Source: Thermoleophilaceae bacterium (lineage in GTDB: Bacteria > Actinomycetota > Thermoleophilia > Solirubrobacterales > Thermoleophilaceae). Taken from it: DNA of 64,000 nucleotides. The DNA lies in the NCBI GenBank assembly GCA_019683805.1, contig JADGHQ010000004.1, positions 1 to 64,000 on the forward strand, in the 5' to 3' direction. Under the pieces are notes generated by a model, which made no database searches, was not told where the DNA came from, and saw only the letters and a list, made by a program, of their open reading frames with translations. Below, piece after piece: positions 1 to 8,798 of the stretch (position 1 is the first letter of the stretch; every line of letters starts with the position of its first letter). The position numbers and the translations under genes were made by a program.

Positions 1-354
1 GGCGTGGAAGAGGAGGTTCTCGCGCGCGGAGAGCTCCCTGTAGAGGAGCGGATCGTGCCCCAGGAGGCCCACCCGTCCGCGCACCCTCCAGGCGTCGCGG
101 GGGAGCTCTGCGCCGAGCACGCGCACCGAGCCCTCGTGCGGCCGCAGCAGCGTCGCGAGCACCCGCAGCAGCGTCGTCTTCCCGGCGCCGTTCGCGCCGA
201 AGACGCCCAGCGTCGCGCCCTCGGGCAGCGTGAACGTCACGCCCGCGAGCGCGGTCCGCTCCCCGTAGCGGCGCACGAGGCCGGACACCTCCACGGCGGC
301 CGGCCGCGCAGGCGCGGCGGGCGCGGCGAGAGCCGGCATCGGGGCGTCACTCAC
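1..354 (-). CDS. ABC transporter ATP-binding protein (partial, 3' end outside window)
   Basis: This is the N-terminal part of an ABC ATPase; it runs off the left edge of the window. A Walker A motif of the form GANGAGKTT lies near residue 55, and the text after it (LLRVLATLLRPHEGSVRVLG) is typical of CcmA/DrrA-like export ATPases. The later stretch GHDPLLYRELSARENLLFHA resembles CcmA of cytochrome c biogenesis, but signature and Walker B are not in view, so the substrate is unknown. The chosen start is GTG, whose bases overlap the last 8 bases of moaB, suggesting translational coupling. An in-frame ATG lies five codons downstream. A heme-export role is possible from the family resemblance only. 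Confidence 0.8.
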   Translation of the reverse strand, partial: MSDAPMPALAAPAAPARPAAVEVSGLVRRYGERTALAGVTFTLPEGATLGVFGANGAGKTTLLRVLATLLRPHEGSVRVLGAELPRDAWRVRGRVGLLGHDPLLYRELSARENLLFHA

Positions 355-811
355 GCGCGAGGGTCTCCGCGGCGTGCCGAAGCGTCGGCTCCACCACCGG
401 CCACGACTGGCGCACGCCGCGCGGGGAGCCCGGGAAGTTCACGATCAGCGTGCGGCCGCGAACGCCGGAGACCCCGCGCGTGAGGATCCCGAGCGGCGTG
501 TGGCCGCGCGACTCGGCGCGGATCGCCTCGGCGAAGCCCGGCGCCTCGCGGTCGAGCACGTCGCGCGTCGCCTCGGGCGTGACGTCGTCGAGCGTCAGGC
601 CGGTGCCGCCGGTGGTGAAGATGAACGTCACGCGCTCGACGTCCGCGAGCCGCCTGAGCGCCGCGGCGATCGCCCCGCGATCGTCGCCGACCGTCTCGTG
701 GACGGTCTGGAGGCCCGCCTGCTGGCACAGCTCCACGAGCGCGGGCCCGGACAAGTCTTCGCCCTCGCCGCGCGCGCGCGAGCTCGAGATCGTCACGACT
801 GCCGCACGCAT
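347..811 (-). CDS. moaB: Molybdopterin adenylyltransferase-family protein (MoaB/MogA)
   Basis: The 154-residue protein belongs to the MoaB/MogA family, which adenylylates molybdopterin before metal insertion in molybdenum-cofactor synthesis in the cytosol. The family signature TTGGTG is at residues 66-71, followed by DDVTPEATRD, and the late segment VNFPGSPRGV matches the second part of the nucleotide-binding fold. The length is usual for a stand-alone MoaB. It starts 29 bases after the moaC stop and its end overlaps the next ABC gene, so moaC-moaB-ABC look co-transcribed. Whether it acts as MoaB or MogA cannot be told from sequence alone. Confidence 0.9.
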   Translation of the reverse strand: MRAAVVTISSSRARGEGEDLSGPALVELCQQAGLQTVHETVGDDRGAIAAALRRLADVERVTFIFTTGGTGLTLDDVTPEATRDVLDREAPGFAEAIRAESRGHTPLGILTRGVSGVRGRTLIVNFPGSPRGVRQSWPVVEPTLRHAAETLARE

Positions 812-840
812 GGCCCCGAGGTTATTGGCGCGGCGCCGGG

Positions 841-1329
841 CTAGTCGCCGCCGCGGCGCCAGTCGTGCCGCCCGCCGGCCTTCTCCAGCAGGCGGACCGC
901 CTCGATCTCGACTCCGCGCTCGACGCCCTTGACCATGTCGTAGACCGTGAGCGCGGCGACCGAGGCGGCGGTGAGCGCCTCCATCTCGACCCCGGTCTGG
1001 GCGCTCGTGCGCGCCTCGGCGCGGATCGTGGCGGCGCCCGTCTCGAGGTCGAGGGAGAGGTCGACGTCGACGAAGGTGAGCGGCAGCGGGTGGCAGAGCG
1101 GGATCAGCTCGGCGGTGCGCTTGGCGGCCTGGATGCCCGCGATCCGCGCGGTGGCGAGCACGTCCCCCTTCGGCGCGCGGCCGGCGGCCACGAGCTCCGC
1201 CGTCGCGGGCTTCATGCGCACGCGCGCCTCGGCCAGGGCGCGCCGCTGCGTCGGGGGCTTCCCGCCCACGTCGACCATCCGGGCGCGGCCGCGCTCGTCG
1301 AGGTGCGAGAGCCGCGGCTCGTCCGTCAT
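841..1329 (-). CDS. moaC: Cyclic pyranopterin monophosphate synthase MoaC
   Basis: MoaC converts the MoaA product (3',8-cyclo-GTP) to cyclic pyranopterin monophosphate, the first committed intermediate of molybdenum cofactor. The 162-residue length is standard. Family motifs are clear: LIPLCHPL at about 75-82, [11 protein letters not shown] at about 113-123 and YDMVK at about 129-133, which includes the catalytic lysine. The N-terminal [19 protein letters not shown] is the usual MoaC opening. The ATG lies 10 bases after the stop of the siroheme-type gene, so this is part of a leftward operon with moaB. No moaA is seen in the window. Confidence 0.95.
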   Translation of the reverse strand: MTDEPRLSHLDERGRARMVDVGGKPPTQRRALAEARVRMKPATAELVAAGRAPKGDVLATARIAGIQAAKRTAELIPLCHPLPLTFVDVDLSLDLETGAATIRAEARTSAQTGVEMEALTAASVAALTVYDMVKGVERGVEIEAVRLLEKAGGRHDWRRGGD

Positions 1330-1339
1330 CGCCGGCCGC

Positions 1340-2095
1340 TCAGACGTCGGCCGCGGCGAGCTGCTCGCCGGCGCTCCGCTGCGCCGCGGCGATCAGGTCG
1401 CGGACGTCCTGCTCGCGGCCCTGCCGCAGGAGCTCCACCGGGTCGGGGTCGCCGTTCACGATCGACTCGAAGAAGTCCTTGCGGTCCTGGTAGGTGGGCA
1501 GCGTGCCCTTGGCCCAGCCGCGCACCTCGTTGAGGAGCTCCGCGAGCCGCGCGTAGGGCTCGCCGTACTCCTCGGCGATCTGGCTCCTGATGCGCTTCGC
1601 GAGCGCCGGGCTCGCGCCCGCCGTGGAGATCGCGATGGCGAGCGGGCCGGAGCGGAAGATCGCCGGCAGGATGAAGTTGCACAGCGGCGGCACGTCCACC
1701 ACGTTCACGAGCATCGCGCGGCGCTCGGCGTCCTCGTACACGCGGATGTTCACGTCCGTGTCGTCCGTGGCGGCGATGGCGAGGAACGACCCCTCGAGGT
1801 CCTCGGGGCGGTACTCGCGCCGCTCCCACCGGATCGACCCCTCGCGCGCCAGCTCCTGGAGCGGCTCCACCGCCTCCGGCGCGACGAGCACCACGTCGGC
1901 GCCGCAGACGAGCAGGCCCTCGACCTTCTCGAGCCCCACCTCGCCGCCGCCCACGACGAGGCAGCGCCGGCCGCTCAGCTTGAGGCACGCCATGTAGAAG
2001 GGCGTGTCGAGCATCCCCTGGACGCAGCTCTGATCGCAGGTTCCCCTGCGAAGCTGGCAGACGCACTCCTTGCCTGCGTAGGCTTGAGCGGGCAT
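1340..2095 (-). CDS. Precorrin-2 dehydrogenase / siroheme synthase N-domain protein with Cys-rich N-terminus
   Basis: The 251-residue protein has the NAD-binding fold of precorrin-2 dehydrogenase (CysG N-domain/Met8/SirC). The dinucleotide motif [16 protein letters not shown] is at about 47-62, and the later conserved stretch [16 protein letters not shown] is the family hallmark. It should oxidise precorrin-2 to sirohydrochlorin, possibly with ferrochelation. Unusually, about 30 residues precede the fold and hold four cysteines (C11, C13, C20, C24; pattern CxC-x6-C-x3-C), which could bind a metal or Fe-S cluster; that is inference. The ATG is chosen because it gives the shortest start that keeps this extension. 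A GTG and a TTG lie just upstream in frame. moaC follows 10 bases downstream. Confidence 0.85.
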   Translation of the reverse strand: MPAQAYAGKECVCQLRRGTCDQSCVQGMLDTPFYMACLKLSGRRCLVVGGGEVGLEKVEGLLVCGADVVLVAPEAVEPLQELAREGSIRWERREYRPEDLEGSFLAIAATDDTDVNIRVYEDAERRAMLVNVVDVPPLCNFILPAIFRSGPLAIAISTAGASPALAKRIRSQIAEEYGEPYARLAELLNEVRGWAKGTLPTYQDRKDFFESIVNGDPDPVELLRQGREQDVRDLIAAAQRSAGEQLAAADV

Positions 2096-2187
2096 CGCCG
2101 ACAATGTAAGCACGTCCGCTGGGAAGGTCGAGGCGCAAGCGGGACCCGACGCCCGGCGCGGGCCCGCGCCCGGCCGCGCACGGCGGG

Positions 2188-3774
2188 TTAGGGGCGGGGC
2201 CTGCGGAGCGTCCTCGCCGCGAGGCGGGCGAGTGGGCCCGCGCCGCGGCGGAGCGCCCCGAGCTTCTGCGTGTCGCGCCCGTAGAGCAGGGTGGCGGACT
2301 CGCGCAGCGCTCGCCTGAGCGAGTCGTCGTAGGGGTGCCACCAGAAGTTGCGCGTGCGCGAGGGGTCCCAGGTCATCTGCTTGGGGCTCACGCACTCCCG
2401 GAAGCCGAGCTTGCCGTGCGCGCGGCCGAGGCCCGACTCCTTCACCCCGCCCCACGAGGTCTGGACGGCGCCGTGCGAGAACATGTGGTCGTTGATCCAC
2501 ACCATGCCGGCCTCGAGCCGCGCGGCGATGCGCTCGCCCTTGCCGCGGTCGAGCGTCCACACCGACGCGCCGAGGCCGAAGCGCGAGTCGTTCGCGAGCG
2601 CGATCGCCTCCTCCTCGGAGTCCACCGGCATGACCGGCACGACCGGCCCGAAGACCTCCTCGCGCATGATGCGCATGTCGTGCGTCACGTCGGTGAGCAC
2701 GGTGGGCGCGAAGAAGCGGCCGCTCATGCCGGGCACGTCGACCGGCCCGCCGCAGAGGCGCTTGGCCCCGCTCGAGACGGCGTCGTCCACGAGCTCGCGC
2801 ACCAGCTCGAACTGCCGCTCGGAGGCCATCGGGCCGATCTCGACGTCGGGCCGCAGCGGATCGCCGACGCGCAGCGCCTTGGCGCGAGCCACGAGCCCGT
2901 CGAGGAAGCGGTCCGCGACCTCGCGCATCACGTACACGCGCTCGATCCCCGAGCAGGTCTGGCCCGCGTTCGCGAAGCCGCCCCAGGCGCAGCCGGACAC
3001 GGCGTTCTCGATGTCGACGTCCGCGAGCACGATCTGGGCGTCCTTGCCGCCGAGCTCGAGCACCGAGCCCTTGAGCCGCTCGGCGCAGGCCGCCGCCACC
3101 CGCCGACCGACCGCGACCGAGCCCGTGAAGAACACCTTCGCCACGCTCGACTCGACGAGCGCCTGGCCGACGTCCCCGCCGCCGTGGATGCAGCGCACGA
3201 GCCCCTCCGGCACGCCGGCGCGCTCGAGCACCGCCTGGATCCGCTGCCCGATCAGCGGGGTGAGCGGGGCGGGCTTCAGCACCACGCCGTTGCCGCACAT
3301 CAGCGCGATCGCGACCTCGCCGAGCGGGATCGACCACGGGTAGTTCCAGGGCGCGATCACGGCCACGACGCCGAGCGGCTCCCAGCGGATCCAGGCGCGC
3401 TTCTGCAGCAGGTAGGGCTGCCGCATCGGCACCCGCTCGTCGGCGAGGATCGCCGGGCCGTTGTCGGCGATCCAGTGGAGCGCGTCGATCGTCGGCACGA
3501 GCTCCATCACGTAGGACTCGTCGATCGGCTTGCCCTGCTCGCGCGTGAGGAGAGTGGCGAGGCCCTCGAGGTCGTCGATGATCGCCTGCGCCGCGCGCCG
3601 CATGTAGGCGGCGCGGTCGGCCAGCGGGAGCTGCGCCCAGAACGGCTGCACCTCCGCCACCTCGTCGACGACGGCCTGGACCTGGTCGGGCGACGTCAGC
3701 GGGACGGATCCGAGGCGCTCGCCGGTGGCGGGGTTGAACGACTCGAGCTCTCCGGGGGCGGCCGTGATCTCCAT
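2188..3774 (-). CDS. Aldehyde dehydrogenase family protein
   Basis: A 528-residue NAD(P)-dependent aldehyde dehydrogenase. The catalytic set is complete: APWNYPW with N144, VLKPAP with K167, [10 protein letters not shown] at 216-225, the general base E240 in LELGGK, and the nucleophile C274 in NAGQTCSG. The GMVWIND segment near the C-terminus is also family-typical. An extra C-terminal tail of about 50 residues rich in Arg and Leu ([21 protein letters not shown]) goes beyond the core enzyme and could be an amphipathic anchor; it recalls the long-chain aldehyde dehydrogenases. The substrate cannot be named. It lies alone between rarA and the siroheme-type gene. Confidence 0.92.
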   Translation of the reverse strand: MEITAAPGELESFNPATGERLGSVPLTSPDQVQAVVDEVAEVQPFWAQLPLADRAAYMRRAAQAIIDDLEGLATLLTREQGKPIDESYVMELVPTIDALHWIADNGPAILADERVPMRQPYLLQKRAWIRWEPLGVVAVIAPWNYPWSIPLGEVAIALMCGNGVVLKPAPLTPLIGQRIQAVLERAGVPEGLVRCIHGGGDVGQALVESSVAKVFFTGSVAVGRRVAAACAERLKGSVLELGGKDAQIVLADVDIENAVSGCAWGGFANAGQTCSGIERVYVMREVADRFLDGLVARAKALRVGDPLRPDVEIGPMASERQFELVRELVDDAVSSGAKRLCGGPVDVPGMSGRFFAPTVLTDVTHDMRIMREEVFGPVVPVMPVDSEEEAIALANDSRFGLGASVWTLDRGKGERIAARLEAGMVWINDHMFSHGAVQTSWGGVKESGLGRAHGKLGFRECVSPKQMTWDPSRTRNFWWHPYDDSLRRALRESATLLYGRDTQKLGALRRGAGPLARLAARTLRRPRP

Positions 3775-3794
3775 GCGCCGTGATTCTCGCGCCG

Positions 3795-5120
3795 CTAGCG
3801 GCCGCGCGCCCGCCTGATTCGCTCGAGGCGCTCCTGCAGCGCCCGCTCCTCGCCGTGGCCGGAGAGCTCGACGAACCTCTCGCCCTCGGCGCCGGCGGGC
3901 ATCAGCTCCTGCGGCGAGACGCCCTCGGGCCGGTCGTGCGGGTAGTCGTAGCCGACGCCGCGGCCGAGCGCCTTCGCGCCCGGATACGCCGAGCTGCGCA
4001 GGTACTCGGGCGGGGCGGCGCCGCCGTGCTCCCGCACCCACCGACGGGCGGCGCCGAGCGCCCGCTTCGCGGCGTTCGACTTGGGCGCGAGCGAGAGGTA
4101 GATCGCCGCCTGGGCCAGGTTGTACGCGCACTCGGGCATGCCGACGTGCTCGACCGCGTGCGCGGCGGCCACCGCAACCTCGAGCGCGCGCGGGTCGGCG
4201 TTGCCGATGTCCTCGCTCGCCAGGACCACCATCCGGCGCGCGATGAAGCGCGGGTCCTCGCCCGAGTCGAGCATCGTCGCGAGGTAGAGCATCGAGGCGT
4301 CGGGGTCGGATCCGCGCGTGGCCTTGATCCAGGCCGAGATCAGGTCGTAGTGGCGATCCCCGCCCTTGTCGTAGAGGAGGGCCTTGCGCTGCAGGGCGTC
4401 CTCGGCGAGCGCGAGCGTGACGCGCTCGGCGCCCGCCGTCTCCACCGCGAGCTCGAGCGCCGCGAGCGCCGAGCGCGCGTCGCCGCCCGAGCGCGCGGCG
4501 AGGAACTCGAGCGCGTCGTCGTCCACCGGCGGCGCGTCCGGGAGGCCGCGCTCGTCGGCGAGCGCCCGGCGCAGCAGGGCGAGCACGTGCCCGACCTCGA
4601 GCGCCCGCAACTGGTAGACGATGGAGCGCGAGATCAGCGCCGAGTTCACCTCGAAGTAGGGATTCTCGGTGGTGGCGCCCACGAGCACGACGAGCCCCTC
4701 CTCGACCGCAGGCAGCAGCGCGTCCTGCTGCGCCTTGTTGAAGCGGTGGATCTCGTCGAGGAAGAAGATCGTGCCCTCGCCGCTCGTCCGGCGGCGGTGC
4801 TCGGCGCGCTCGAGCACCTCGCGCACCTCGGCGCGCCCGGCGTTCACCGCCGAGAGCTCCTCGAAGGCCGCGCGCGCGTTCTGCGCGAGCAGGCGCGCGA
4901 GCGTGGTCTTGCCGGTGCCCGGGGGGCCGTAGAGGATCATCGAGTGGGGGCGGCCCTGCTCGATCGCGGCGCGCAGCGACGAGCCCTCGCCGAGCAGGTG
5001 CTCCTGGCCCACGAACTCGTCGAGCGCCGCCGGGCGCATGCGCACGGCGAGCGGAAGCTGCTCCGCCGGCACGGGCGTGCGTCCGCGCTGCTCCTCGTCC
5101 GTCTCGAACAGGCGCTCCAC
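3795..5120 (-). CDS. rarA: Replication-associated recombination protein RarA (MgsA family)
   Basis: This 441-residue AAA+ ATPase matches RarA/MgsA/WRNIP1, which acts at stalled replication forks. Walker [11 protein letters not shown] is at about 64-73, Walker [16 protein letters not shown] follows, and sensor 1 reads [15 protein letters not shown]. The C-terminal tetramerisation region contains [18 protein letters not shown] and the [18 protein letters not shown] motif shared by the family. The N-terminal [19 protein letters not shown] is characteristic. The start is GTG at the boundary of a degraded restriction gene. The next gene downstream is the aldehyde dehydrogenase, with a 20-base gap and no evident functional link. 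Confidence 0.95.
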   Translation of the reverse strand: MERLFETDEEQRGRTPVPAEQLPLAVRMRPAALDEFVGQEHLLGEGSSLRAAIEQGRPHSMILYGPPGTGKTTLARLLAQNARAAFEELSAVNAGRAEVREVLERAEHRRRTSGEGTIFFLDEIHRFNKAQQDALLPAVEEGLVVLVGATTENPYFEVNSALISRSIVYQLRALEVGHVLALLRRALADERGLPDAPPVDDDALEFLAARSGGDARSALAALELAVETAGAERVTLALAEDALQRKALLYDKGGDRHYDLISAWIKATRGSDPDASMLYLATMLDSGEDPRFIARRMVVLASEDIGNADPRALEVAVAAAHAVEHVGMPECAYNLAQAAIYLSLAPKSNAAKRALGAARRWVREHGGAAPPEYLRSSAYPGAKALGRGVGYDYPHDRPEGVSPQELMPAGAEGERFVELSGHGEERALQERLERIRRARGR

Positions 5121-5680
5121 GCCGAGATTGTCGCAGCGGCCGCCGGCCGATTCGCTGGCACGGCCCTTCCGTCCGCACGCGGCTGCGGTCCTTGACGCGC
5201 TGCCAGTCCCAGACCTCGTCGAGATGCTCGTACTCGACGCCGGTCCAGCAGCGTTCCGTCAACCATGACGCGCCTGCGGAAGAAGCGCGTGCGCGAGAGG
5301 TCGCCGCAGTAAAGGAGCAGAAAGGGCGGGGGAGTCTCGAAGTCGGCGCTCGCGGCGTACCCCTGGAGCTGCGCGACCGCACGCTCTAGCGAGGCGTCGC
5401 TCGCGACCGCGTCCGGACGCTTGATCTCGCAGAGGACGACGGGCGAGTTGCCGATCAGGTAGAGGCCATCGTAGTGGCCCCTCTCCGTCCGCGAGCGCAA
5501 CCGGTTGAGCGCGAGCCGCCTCTGCTCGAGGAAGTACTCGCCGTCCGCCTGGGCGCTGGTCCGCGGCGGGTATCCCAGCGCGCTCATGTCGGGCTCGAAG
5601 AGCTTCGAGTGGACCTCCGCCTCCGTGAAGCCCCGCTGCTCGCGGTTCGCGATATCGAGGCTCGGAAGCCGAATGTTCAT
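5121..5680 (-). pseudogene. Frameshifted N-terminal remnant of a type I restriction R subunit (HSDR_N-like)
   Basis: Starting at an ATG, the first about 145 residues look like the N-terminal nuclease domain of HsdR: LNRLRSRTERGHYDGLYLIG, then VVLCEIKRPD, giving an Asp...Glu-Ile-Lys nuclease core of the PD-(D/E)xK type. After VMVDGTLLD (near 5245) the frame loses sense, while the next frame carries on with TGVEYEHLDEVWDWQRVKDR. A single-base frameshift therefore splits it. The helicase and translocase domains are absent, since rarA begins directly where the remnant ends. No hsdM or hsdS is in the window. I call it a decayed gene; a sequencing error could explain the shift but not the missing two thirds. 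Confidence 0.65.
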
Positions 5681-5849
5681 TGGGCACGCCGCGACGCTAG
5701 GCGCGGCCCTGTGACGGCGCTGAGCGGATACGTCAAAACCGAGCGAATCAAGCGCGCCGATTCTGTCATCCACCCGCGACGGCGACCGGGAGCCCGGCTC
5801 CGACGGGCGCGCGTCGCCGAGAACGGCGGGCCGAGCCGGGTCTGCCCCA

Positions 5850-5855
5850 TATACT
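5850..5855 (+). promoter_or_regulatory. Leaderless -10 element (TATACT) before the M20 peptidase gene
   Basis: TATACT stands 9 bases before the ATG and no Shine-Dalgarno sequence is present, so transcription probably starts at or next to the start codon. No convincing -35 box is visible. Confidence 0.55.
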
Positions 5856-5864
5856 CGGCCGGTC

Positions 5865-7175
5865 ATGCCCGAGACAGCCGATCTCGAGCGGCGCAGCGTC
5901 GAGCTGCTGCAGCGGCTGATCCGCTTCGACACCGTCAACCCGCCGGGCAACGAGGAGCCCGCCCAGCTCTTCCTGAAGGAGACGCTCGAGGCGGCCGGCT
6001 TCGAGTGCAGGCTGCTCGAGCGGACGCGCGGGCGGCCGAACCTCGTGGCGCGCCTCCGCGGTCGCTCCGACGGCCCGCGGCTCGCCTACCTCGGGCACGT
6101 GGACACCGTGCTCGCGAACCCGGCGGAGTGGAGCGTCGACCCCTGGTCCGGCGAGCTCCGCGACGGCTGCATCTGGGGCCGCGGCGCGCTCGACATGAAG
6201 AGCCAGGTGGCGGCCGAGGTCGCGGCGGGCGCGGCGCTCGCCGAGGCGGGCTGGCGGCCCGAGTCGGGGGAGCTCCTGATCATCTCCGTGGTCGACGAGG
6301 AGGCGGGGTCCGAGGACGGCTGCGCGTTCCTCTGCGACGAGCACCCGGAGGTGGTGCGCTGCGACTACCTGCTGAACGAGGGCGGCGGCGAGGCGTTCGA
6401 GTTCGGCGGGCGCCGCCACTACGCGGTCTGCGTCGCTGAGAAGGGGGTGTTCCGCTTCACCGTCCGCACCAAGGGCCGCGCCGGGCACGCCTCGATCCCG
6501 CGCATCGGCGAGAACGCGCTGACGAAGCTCGCGCCGCTGATCGAGCGGCTGGCGGGCGCGCGGCCGGCGTTCGACCGAACCCCCGAGCCCGAGGCGTTCC
6601 TGCGCGGGATCGGCGTCGACGCGGACGGCGACCTCGAGGCGGCCCTGCGGCAGGTCGAGCGGGCCGACCCGCGCGTGAGCGTGCTGCTCGAGCCGCTCCT
6701 CGGCGTGACCTTCGCGCCCACGATGGCGCGCGCCTCGGACAAGATCAACGTGATCCCGTCGGTCGCGGAGGTGGGCGTCGACTGCCGCGTTCCGCCGGGC
6801 CTCGGCGAGGAGCACGCGCGCCGGCGCATCGAGGAGGCGCTCGGCCCGGACGGCTACGAGCTCGAGTTCCACGAGCAGGTGGTGGGGAACCGCTCGCCGC
6901 TCGAGTCGCCGCTGATGGACCACATCCGCGAGTTCGTGGAGCGGGAGGACCCCGAGGCGGACGTCGTGCCTACCGCGCTCCCGGGCTTCACGGACTCGCG
7001 CTGGTTCCGCGAGCGCTTCCCCGAGTGCGTGGCCTACGGCTGGTTCCCGATGCGAGCGATGGACATGTTCGAGTCGAGCCCGCTCGTCCACGGCGCCGAC
7101 GAGCGCATCCCCGTGGAGGACCTCGTGCTCGCCACGCGCTTCTTCGCCGAGCTTCCGCCGAAGGTGCTGCGATGA
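5865..7175 (+). CDS. M20 family metallopeptidase (ArgE/DapE-type)
   Basis: A 436-residue zinc hydrolase of the M20/ArgE/DapE/ACY1 family, predicted cytosolic. Metal and catalytic residues are present: GHVDTV with H78 and D80, GRGALDMK at 105-112 with bridging D110, and VVDEEAGS with the catalytic Glu and a ligand Glu at about 145-146. The dimerisation domain starts at about KGRAGHASIPRIGEN. A late His in LVHGADERIPVEDL completes the metal site. Substrates of the family are N-acyl amino acids or small peptides, and the exact one cannot be given. The DUF1385 gene overlaps its stop by 4 bases (ATGA), so the two are translated together. Confidence 0.9.
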   Translation: MPETADLERRSVELLQRLIRFDTVNPPGNEEPAQLFLKETLEAAGFECRLLERTRGRPNLVARLRGRSDGPRLAYLGHVDTVLANPAEWSVDPWSGELRDGCIWGRGALDMKSQVAAEVAAGAALAEAGWRPESGELLIISVVDEEAGSEDGCAFLCDEHPEVVRCDYLLNEGGGEAFEFGGRRHYAVCVAEKGVFRFTVRTKGRAGHASIPRIGENALTKLAPLIERLAGARPAFDRTPEPEAFLRGIGVDADGDLEAALRQVERADPRVSVLLEPLLGVTFAPTMARASDKINVIPSVAEVGVDCRVPPGLGEEHARRRIEEALGPDGYELEFHEQVVGNRSPLESPLMDHIREFVEREDPEADVVPTALPGFTDSRWFRERFPECVAYGWFPMRAMDMFESSPLVHGADERIPVEDLVLATRFFAELPPKVLR

Positions 7176-7984
7176 GCCGCCCGGGCCGCCGCGAGGAGAG
7201 GCTGCGGCTCGGCGGCATGGCGCTGCGCAACGGCCTGCTCGTGCACGGGCCGACGCACTGGGCCGCGGCCGTGCGCACGCGCGAGGGCGGGATCAGGGTC
7301 GCCTCCGGGCCGAAGCCCGATCTCGGCGGCAGCTCGGCCGAGCGCATCCCCGGTCTGCGCGGCGTAGCGAAGCTCGCGGAGGCGTTCGCGATCGTGCCGC
7401 TAGTCAAGCGGCGGCTGCCCGAGGCCCTGCTCCCGCTGGAGGACGCCGGGACGATCGCCGCGATGGCGGGCGCGTCCCTCGCGGGGCGGCTCGTCCGCCG
7501 GCGCTGGCGGCGCGGCCTCCGGGCCGAGTCGGCGGCCGCCGCGCTCGGCCTGCTCCCCGCGCTGCTCGTGCTGCGCGGCGGCGAGATCGCGGCGTACCAC
7601 GGCGTCGAGCACAAGGCGATCGGCGCCTACGAGGACGGGACCGACGCCGCCGCCGCGAGCAAGGAGCACGAGCGCTGCGGCTCGAACCTCGTGGCGCCGC
7701 TGCTCGTCTCGACGGCGCTCGGGAACCTGGCGGCGCGCCGGGCGGGTCTGCGCGGGCCGGCGGTCGACGCGGCGGTGGCGCTCGGGTCGGTCGCGGTGGC
7801 CGTGGAGGTGCTCGCGTGGGCCGAGCGCCACGGCGACACGCGCATCGCCCGCGCGCTACGCCGCCCCGGCTACGAGATCCAGCGGCTCGTCGGAACGCGC
7901 GAGCCCACGCCCGAGCAGCTCGAGGTCGGCGAGGCGGCGATCGCGGAGATCCTGCGCGTGGAGGAGCAGGCGGCGCGCGGGTGA
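7172..7984 (+). CDS. DUF1385 membrane protein
   Basis: The 270-residue protein carries the DUF1385 signature: YHGVEHKAIGAYE at about 142-154 and HERCGSNLVAPLL at about 167-178. Hydrophobic stretches at about 123-136 and 173-200 suggest membrane segments. The opening LGGMALRNGLLVHGP is also family-typical (metal-dependent-enzyme-like, but biochemical role unproven). The ATG overlaps the stop of the M20 peptidase. DUF1385 proteins in other bacteria often sit next to rpmE and prfA; that context is absent here. Confidence 0.88.
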   Translation: MSRPGRREERLRLGGMALRNGLLVHGPTHWAAAVRTREGGIRVASGPKPDLGGSSAERIPGLRGVAKLAEAFAIVPLVKRRLPEALLPLEDAGTIAAMAGASLAGRLVRRRWRRGLRAESAAAALGLLPALLVLRGGEIAAYHGVEHKAIGAYEDGTDAAAASKEHERCGSNLVAPLLVSTALGNLAARRAGLRGPAVDAAVALGSVAVAVEVLAWAERHGDTRIARALRRPGYEIQRLVGTREPTPEQLEVGEAAIAEILRVEEQAARG

Positions 7985-8030
7985 CGGCGGGCGGCCTGGG
8001 TGGCGCCCTCGCGGGCGCGCTCGCGGCGCC

Positions 8031-8423
8031 TCACCAGATCGTGTTCTGTGCGTCGAAGCGACGGAGCGCCGCGTCGCGCGTCACCAGCGCTGCTCCTCGT
8101 GCGCGCGCGGTCGCATAGATGAAGCGGTCAGCCGGATCGCCGCGCAGACCGTCGCGCCCAAGCAGCGCCGCGCGCACCGCGATCTCCGCGTCGGGAGCGA
8201 CCAGCTGGACGCGGTCGTCGGCGCCGAGGGCCGCGCGAACCCACTGCGCGACGGGACGGTCGAGCGCGATCCGGCGGTGCTCGCAAAGCATCGCCACCTC
8301 CCAGCAGCTCAAGGCGCTGACGGCGATCTGCGAAGCGCTGGAGATCGCGTCCGCGGCCGCCGCCGAGAGGCGGCTCGGAGCAGCCACCCACCACAGCCAG
8401 GCATGGGTGTCGAGCGCGATCAT
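8031..8423 (-). CDS. vapC: VapC-type PIN-domain ribonuclease toxin
   Basis: A 130-residue PIN domain with the acidic active site D5, E42, D99 and D117, the pattern expected for a Mg-dependent VapC toxin that cleaves RNA. The opening MIALDTHAWLWW is typical of the subgroup paired with Phd/YefM-like antitoxins. Its ATG overlaps the antitoxin stop by 4 bases, the usual arrangement for a toxin-antitoxin pair with the antitoxin first. The cleavage target is unknown. Confidence 0.92.
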   Translation of the reverse strand: MIALDTHAWLWWVAAPSRLSAAAADAISSASQIAVSALSCWEVAMLCEHRRIALDRPVAQWVRAALGADDRVQLVAPDAEIAVRAALLGRDGLRGDPADRFIYATARARGAALVTRDAALRRFDAQNTIW

Positions 8424-8650
8424 GCGCGCTCAGCGTCCCACGGCTCGTCGATCGGGGCGAGCAGCTCCTCGTCGTCGACCAGGAACTCGACCGATCCGGT
8501 GAGCGCCGTGGGGGCACCCATCGGCACGATCCGGGCGACCGCTCGCCCGTGCTTGGTCACCACGACGGACTCTCCACTCGCCTCGACCTCGTCCAGCACG
8601 CCGAGCAGCTCGGCCTTCAGCCGTGTAGCGGTATAGGTTCGCTCTGCCAT
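8420..8650 (-). CDS. vapB: Phd/YefM-type antitoxin of the VapC pair
   Basis: A 76-residue Phd/YefM-fold protein: TATRLKAELLGVLDEVEASG forms the DNA-binding and dimer part, followed by VVVTKHGRAVARIVPM. The acidic C-terminus (EFLVDDEELLAPIDEPWD) is the probable toxin-binding tail. It sits immediately upstream of vapC with a 4-base overlap. I chose the ATG preceding AERTY because TATGCT lies 10 bases before it. Two further ATGs are 6 and 15 bases upstream. Such antitoxins usually repress their own operon. Confidence 0.88.
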   Translation of the reverse strand: MAERTYTATRLKAELLGVLDEVEASGESVVVTKHGRAVARIVPMGAPTALTGSVEFLVDDEELLAPIDEPWDAERA

Positions 8651-8786
8651 GACCATGGTCAGCATACCGTGGTCACAAGCTTGGCAGCGCGGCCCGCACC
8701 CGGCCGATCCGCGGCGCGACCGTCTCCGCGTCCGGTGGGAGGACGCGCCGCGCCGTCCGCCTTCCGTCCGACCCGTTCGGCGCCCG

Positions 8787-8792
8787 TACCAT
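8787..8792 (+). promoter_or_regulatory. Leaderless -10 element (TACCAT) before the nicotinate phosphoribosyltransferase gene
   Basis: TACCAT ends 6 bases before the ATG, and no ribosome-binding sequence is present. It is a weaker match to TANNNT spacing than others in the window. Confidence 0.35.
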
Positions 8793-8798
8793 TCCGGC

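Noticed and set aside
2188-5382. One minus-strand frame that joins the aldehyde dehydrogenase to upstream sequence
   Set aside because: The upstream part is antisense or out of frame to rarA; the true start is the ATG at 3774.
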